From Lentisphaeria bacterium UBA1829 (GTDB lineage: Bacteria > Verrucomicrobiota > Lentisphaeria > Victivallales > UBA1829): a DNA stretch of 9,832 nucleotides. Every line of letters begins with the position of its first letter. Positions within the stretch are counted from its first letter, which is position 1. Where the stretch lies: assembly GCA_002338895.1 (NCBI GenBank), contig DDJH01000192.1:43114-52945 (forward strand). Direction: 5' to 3'. The notes under the pieces were generated by a model. That model was not told the origin of the DNA. It was given only the letters and a program-made list of their open reading frames with translations, and did no database searches. This document shows positions 5,397 through 9,832 of this stretch, one piece after another. The translations under genes and the position numbers were made by a program.

Positions 5397-5509
5397 ACGT
5401 ATGAAAACAAACAAATCAGCCGGAAGAATACAGAACAGCGCAGCAGGATTCCCCTGCCGCGTCTCCGTGTTCGGACGGTGATTCAACACACCATACAGGA
5501 GAAAAACTT
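5397..5509 (+). other. Intergenic spacer with a hairpin and a 26-codon mini-ORF
   Basis: The spacer holds a frame of 26 codons (5401-5481, beginning MKTNKSAGRIQ) without a Shine-Dalgarno of its own, and a hairpin at 5439-5461 (GCAGG against CCTGC around a 5-base loop, three more pairs beyond one mismatch). No T-run follows, so it is not an obvious terminator. It could tune processing or expression between the small genes and the giant gene. The mini-ORF is probably chance. Confidence 0.35.
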
Positions 5510-8500
5510 ATGGCAAACTTTTTCGTAGGGACGGAAGCAGAATTTGAAGCCTTCCGTAACACCGCCGAAGGGAAAACCGGGACGTGGACGCGGTATGCCA
5601 ATCTGGAGGCGGCTCTTGCAGCCACTCCTGACGCGGGAAGCACGATTCTCGTCCAGTCAAATACCTATGGAACCGGAGAGTCCCCGGAGGCTTCTCTGAC
5701 ACTTTCCGTTGACAACCTGACGGTGAAGGCATACGGTGAGAACGTCGATTTTGCTTCCGGTCTTAAAATCTCTGGAGACGGCATCTCCGTTTCCGGTTTC
5801 AATTTCACCGGCGCGGCCACTTCGGGCTCCACGGTCCTTTATGCCATCGAGATCACCGGCGACAATACCACCATTGCCGGCAACACCTTTGATGCCAAAT
5901 CCCAGTTCACCAATGACGTGATTCGCGCGATCAACATCAATGGGCTTGTGTTTGAGGACAACAAAATCCTCAGCGGTCTCCATCACGCTCTGAACCTCAG
6001 CGGCTGCTCGAACGTTTCCATTCTCGACAACACAATCTCCGGTGTCGACCGCAGCGGCATCCAGTTCGCCGGTACAATCGGCGAAGAGATCCGAATCAAC
6101 AACAACGTGATCACTCTCGTCAAGGAAGAAGGGGATCGCGTGGATGCCGATGATGCGGCGATCGTCTTCTCCGGCGAATGGCATGGAAATGCGAGCAACG
6201 CGGATCTGCAGATGACCGGAAACACCATTTCCGTTTCCGGAAGCGGCGTCAGCGGAAAGGACGGGAAAGACTACGGAATCAGCGGAATCTATTTCGGCGA
6301 TACGAACACGATTCTGCCCTCCATGGCCGGTGTCACGGACAACACCGTTTCCGCTTCCAGCGGCGCGAACGGAATCAAATATGACGGCGACAAGACCGTC
6401 GATGTCCCCGGAATTTCGGTTTCCGCCGACAGCGACAGCTCCCTTGTCCTTCTCCCGGAAGGCAGCCAGGATGCCGGCGTGATCTTCAACGGCGGCGAAA
6501 TCGAAGGAAACGGGGCAAATGCCGGAAAAGTCCTGATCGACGCAGCCATTTTCTCTGCCCGCGCAACGGGCGATGTCGTCACCATTGACGGTGTTGAATA
6601 CACGGTCGGAACCAACCTGTTCGGTTCCTATGCCGGCGCACAGGCAAACCTCACCGACGTGAGAACTCTCGTTTTCAACGGCGATGTGACCGAGGATCTT
6701 GAATACAACGGCGCCACCCGTCTGACGATCGTCGGCAACGGCGCTTTCTCCGGCGCTCTCTCCGGAAGCGGACTGATTTCCATCAGCGGTTTCGCGTTTG
6801 AATCCGTGCAGGATCTCAGCTCTTTTGCCGCCGGTTCCATCTTCAGCGCCTGTACGCTGAACAGAGGAAATCTGGGCAGCGCGACCATTGAGAAGAGCAT
6901 TCTCAATGGTGCGCTTTCCATCGCGGACGGTAAAATTTCCGGCTGCACCGGAAGCGCATCTCTGACAGTCACCGATGCCGCGGCCGTGATTGAAAACAGC
7001 ACCTTCAGCTCGGTTGTCCTCGATGCGGATGTCAATTTCAGCGGGAATACGGTGGATACGCTTGTGTACACCGGAGCCGCTGCGGTTTCCCTGATGCAGA
7101 ACAATACGGTGAACACGATCATCGCTCCGGCTCTGAGCAAGGCGGATGCCGAACAGCTGAAGGAACTGAATCCTTCCGCCACGATTTATTCGCAGGAGAA
7201 TGTTGTTGCGAATACGGCGATTGTCGGATTCAATCAGCTTTCTGTGGCGGGATACTTTGTCGACGGCGGAAAGATCTATCAGGTCGGTGTGACGGCGTTT
7301 GATGCTCTTGAGGGCCTCAATGGAAAAGCCGCCGGACTCAAAACGGTTACGGTCAACGTCGATGTCGCCGATGGCGCGACGCTTTACGGCGATACCACGG
7401 AAGCCACCGTCTACACCTTCAACAAGAACAGCTCTCTGAGCGGAATTACGATCGAAGGAAAAGTCACGATCGCCGGAAATATGACGGTCACCAATCTCTC
7501 CTTCGGCGTGGACGGCGCTCTTGTCGTTGCGAAGGATTCCGTGATTACGCTGGGCGGAACCATTACCGCCGCTACGCTCGATGCTCTGGATCTTACCGCT
7601 TCGAATGCGAAGATTCAGTTCCTCGACGGCACCCGCGTGATCGGTCTGACCGATGCCTCCTGGTTTACCGACAACAAGGCCAGCATCAATCAGGTCAACG
7701 GCAGCATCTATATCGACTGCGCGGTCCCGAGCGGTTTCGACGCTCTGAAATTCGTCCAGGTGAACGAAGTTGCCGGAACGGAAATCAACAGCAACAAGGA
7801 TCTTGCGCCGATCAAGCTGGCGGCAACCTACGCGGATGCTGTGACGATGAATCTGACCTCCTCCACGGCGAGCGAGGGCGACCTGATTCTCGGCGATGCC
7901 ACCTTCGAGAACGGTCTTACGATTAACGCAACCGGACTTGCCCGTTTCGACGGAACCGTGACCACAACCACGCTCAATCTCGTCAACAACGGCGGATGGA
8001 TTCGCGGCGAAGGCGAGAACGAGGCGGCGAAATTTGTTGCCTCCGGCGCAGTCAGCATCTCCAACAGCAACAAGCTCAGCATTGATCTTGCTGCGGATGG
8101 ACAGACCGTCACACTCGTGAACAATGCCGGTGCCACACTCGACGGAAAAATCTCCGCCGATACCATCGACTTCACAAACAACGGAACGATCACCTCTCTG
8201 GTTCTGGTCGGCGATGTCACGTTCAATGCGACGAAGCTCGGCTCCACCTTTGAGAACATCACGATCGGCGAAGAAGGAAATGCCGCAACGACGATTGTCC
8301 TCCCGGGTGCGAATTTCGCCACCACCGAGGATTCCTACATCAACGGAACGATCACGCTGTTCAACAAGGATCTCGGCCTGAAGATCGGCAAAGGTGTTTA
8401 CGCTCAGACGATCACGCTGAACGGAGCCAATGTCTCTGCGGCGATCGAAGAGGGAACGCTGGCGTTCGAAGACGGCGTGACTGCAAAGGATGTCACCCTC

Positions 8501-9832
8501 CAATATACCGTCAATCTGATGAACGGTGCGACCTTCCAGGGAATGGAAGTCGGAACCACCGCCATCGCCGGAGAAGCTCTCAGGACCGTTCTTTCCATCA
8601 CCTCCGACGGAAGTGTGAAGGTGACGGGCGATATTGTCAACAGCAACGGCGGAATTGCAATTTCCGGTGATCTCACAAGCTCTGCTGCGGTCACCGCTTC
8701 CGAGGCAGTCGCTGTCACCGGTTCCATTAAGGCCGCCAACATCAAGGCCCTCAAGACCGTTGCGATTTCCGGCGATGCTTCCGTGAGCGGAAAAATCTCC
8801 GCGAAAGACAGCGTCAGCATTGATGGCGATGCTTTTCTTGGCGAAGTTGAAATCACGAAGGATGAGGCAGCCAATGGCGTGCTGAACATCGGCGGTGCCG
8901 GAAGCCTTGATCTTGCGAAGGTCACGTTCACCGGCTTTGACTCGACTGCAATCAATGCGGAAAATGTGGAAACCACAGCTTCCGGCGATGTCGAAGTCAC
9001 AGACATCAACGTGAAGAACATCTCCACGACGTACGACATCACCGCCGCGTCGATTCAGACGAACGGCAAGATCGAAGCCGGTTCCATCAAAGCACTGGAT
9101 GAATCCGGAGTTTCGGTGGATGCCGGAGTCGGCACAATCAAGCTGACCGGTGCTCTGGAGAATGCAACCTCCGTCAGCGCGGGCAGCATCAAGATTGATG
9201 GCGCTGTTACCGGCGCAAGCGCGGACATCACCGCGACGAAGGATGCTGCAACCTATGCGGACGGCAATATCGAAATCAAAGGAGCGCTCGGCGCGAAAGA
9301 TGCGGCTGTCGGAACAGTTACGGCCGACGGATTCATCAAACTCGAAGGCAATGTCTATGCCGGCGATATGACCGCGAAAGGCGGAAAGATCGAATTCTTC
9401 GGCACAACCTTTGTTGCGGAAGATGTGAAGGCAAAAGCGTTCTACGGATCCAGTGCTTTCGACAGCACCGTCACGATCAAATCCGGTGCGTTCGAGTACA
9501 TCGATCTCAAGAATGCCACACTTTCCTTCACCGAGGCTCTGACCATTACCGGAATGGCGGAAGATGATGGCGATTCGATTGACGTGAAGAGCCTGAAAGG
9601 CAAAGTCGGCGCGATCAGCGTGGTCGGCAATATCCGCGTTCAGGAAGGCTCCATTCAGGCGGAGAGCATCGACGCTGCGAACATCTATTCCGCTGGCCTT
9701 GACATCACGGTCGATGGCGCGATCACCCTGGTGTCCGGCGAAGCGTCCGGCAACATCCGGTGCGCGTCTGTTTCCGCGACGGAAATCAACAACGCTTATC
9801 GGATTGAGGCTACGGACGGCGACATCACTGTC
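5510..9832 (+). CDS. Giant right-handed parallel beta-helix / beta-strand-repeat protein, 3' end beyond window
   Basis: ATG 5510 follows a GGAG Shine-Dalgarno (5498-5501), and the frame stays open for 1441 codons to the window edge. The N-terminus (MANFFVGTEAEFEAF) is not a signal peptide. Residues 25-55 (TWTRYANLEAALAATP, then STILVQSNTY) are the usual entry strand of pectate-lyase-like beta-helix domains. From about 85 to 285 there are clear parallel beta-helix coils with N-x-[IV/F] turns: DNTTIAGNTF, LVFEDNKI, NVSILDNTI, EIRINNNVI, LQMTGNTI and GVTDNTV. A second entry module begins at 356 (VVTIDGVEYTVGTNLF) and a third at about 582 (YFVDGGKIYQVGVTAF). From about 1030 onward repeats become shorter, of the type xVxIxGxIxAxx, like filamentous haemagglutinin or bactofilin strands. 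Composition is rich in G, A, T, S, N, D and V, with five cysteines seen. The family suggests a surface adhesin, autotransporter-like passenger or secreted enzyme scaffold. Without an N-terminal signal, type I secretion through an unseen C-terminal signal is my inference. No catalytic residues are recognised. Confidence 0.9.
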   Translation, partial: MANFFVGTEAEFEAFRNTAEGKTGTWTRYANLEAALAATPDAGSTILVQSNTYGTGESPEASLTLSVDNLTVKAYGENVDFASGLKISGDGISVSGFNFTGAATSGSTVLYAIEITGDNTTIAGNTFDAKSQFTNDVIRAININGLVFEDNKILSGLHHALNLSGCSNVSILDNTISGVDRSGIQFAGTIGEEIRINNNVITLVKEEGDRVDADDAAIVFSGEWHGNASNADLQMTGNTISVSGSGVSGKDGKDYGISGIYFGDTNTILPSMAGVTDNTVSASSGANGIKYDGDKTVDVPGISVSADSDSSLVLLPEGSQDAGVIFNGGEIEGNGANAGKVLIDAAIFSARATGDVVTIDGVEYTVGTNLFGSYAGAQANLTDVRTLVFNGDVTEDLEYNGATRLTIVGNGAFSGALSGSGLISISGFAFESVQDLSSFAAGSIFSACTLNRGNLGSATIEKSILNGALSIADGKISGCTGSASLTVTDAAAVIENSTFSSVVLDADVNFSGNTVDTLVYTGAAAVSLMQNNTVNTIIAPALSKADAEQLKELNPSATIYSQENVVANTAIVGFNQLSVAGYFVDGGKIYQVGVTAFDALEGLNGKAAGLKTVTVNVDVADGATLYGDTTEATVYTFNKNSSLSGITIEGKVTIAGNMTVTNLSFGVDGALVVAKDSVITLGGTITAATLDALDLTASNAKIQFLDGTRVIGLTDASWFTDNKASINQVNGSIYIDCAVPSGFDALKFVQVNEVAGTEINSNKDLAPIKLAATYADAVTMNLTSSTASEGDLILGDATFENGLTINATGLARFDGTVTTTTLNLVNNGGWIRGEGENEAAKFVASGAVSISNSNKLSIDLAADGQTVTLVNNAGATLDGKISADTIDFTNNGTITSLVLVGDVTFNATKLGSTFENITIGEEGNAATTIVLPGANFATTEDSYINGTITLFNKDLGLKIGKGVYAQTITLNGANVSAAIEEGTLAFEDGVTAKDVTLQYTVNLMNGATFQGMEVGTTAIAGEALRTVLSITSDGSVKVTGDIVNSNGGIAISGDLTSSAAVTASEAVAVTGSIKAANIKALKTVAISGDASVSGKISAKDSVSIDGDAFLGEVEITKDEAANGVLNIGGAGSLDLAKVTFTGFDSTAINAENVETTASGDVEVTDINVKNISTTYDITAASIQTNGKIEAGSIKALDESGVSVDAGVGTIKLTGALENATSVSAGSIKIDGAVTGASADITATKDAATYADGNIEIKGALGAKDAAVGTVTADGFIKLEGNVYAGDMTAKGGKIEFFGTTFVAEDVKAKAFYGSSAFDSTVTIKSGAFEYIDLKNATLSFTEALTITGMAEDDGDSIDVKSLKGKVGAISVVGNIRVQEGSIQAESIDAANIYSAGLDITVDGAITLVSGEASGNIRCASVSATEINNAYRIEATDGDITV

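Noticed and set aside
5657..8503. Long minus-strand ORF of 948 codons, the longest closed frame in the window.
   Set aside because: It is codon-aligned antisense to the giant beta-helix gene, starts at TTG without a Shine-Dalgarno, and encodes low-complexity sequence without a domain. The sense frame shows clear beta-helix coils.

Overview
The window reads as bacterial chromosome, moderately GC-rich in its genes, with a sharply AT-rich gap of about 800 bases in the middle. A Gram-negative host with very large beta-helix surface or secreted proteins fits best. A member of the Planctomycetota-Verrucomicrobiota-Lentisphaerota group is my guess from gene style only. There are no RNA genes, CRISPR arrays or transposases that I can support.

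Left block (2-1580, + strand): the 3' part of an ADP-sugar pyrophosphatase of the Nudix superfamily (NUDT5-like), followed 4 bases later by a complete DNA polymerase IV gene (dinB). The pair looks co-transcribed.

Middle block (1596-3994, - strand, transcribed right to left): four small enzyme genes packed as an operon. They encode a GNAT acetyltransferase, an alpha/beta hydrolase, a P-loop adenylate-kinase-like protein and a nucleotidyltransferase-fold protein. The first three are joined by 4-base GTGA and ATGA stop/start overlaps. The last follows after 22 bases with a strong Shine-Dalgarno. The operon meets dinB tail to tail with a 15-base gap.

AT-rich gap (3995-4797): no convincing gene. 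It holds a good sigma70-type promoter pointing right behind phased A/T tracts, two copies of a 20-base element centred on a 14-base perfect palindrome, and a 100-base imperfect inverted repeat that can fold into a 33-pair hairpin. These lie in what would be a leader of about 510 nt for the right-hand block.

Right block (4798-9832, + strand): two small genes overlapping by ATGA (87 and 112 aa), then after 113 bases the start of a giant gene that is open for all 1441 remaining codons and runs off the window. The giant protein is a right-handed parallel beta-helix or beta-strand-repeat protein with no recognisable N-terminal signal peptide. It contains a recurring module and shifts toward shorter haemagglutinin/bactofilin-like repeats in its visible second half. 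The small genes plus giant gene, driven from the structured leader, are the least explained and most interesting part of the window. A 948-codon ORF antisense to the giant gene is judged a codon-usage shadow.
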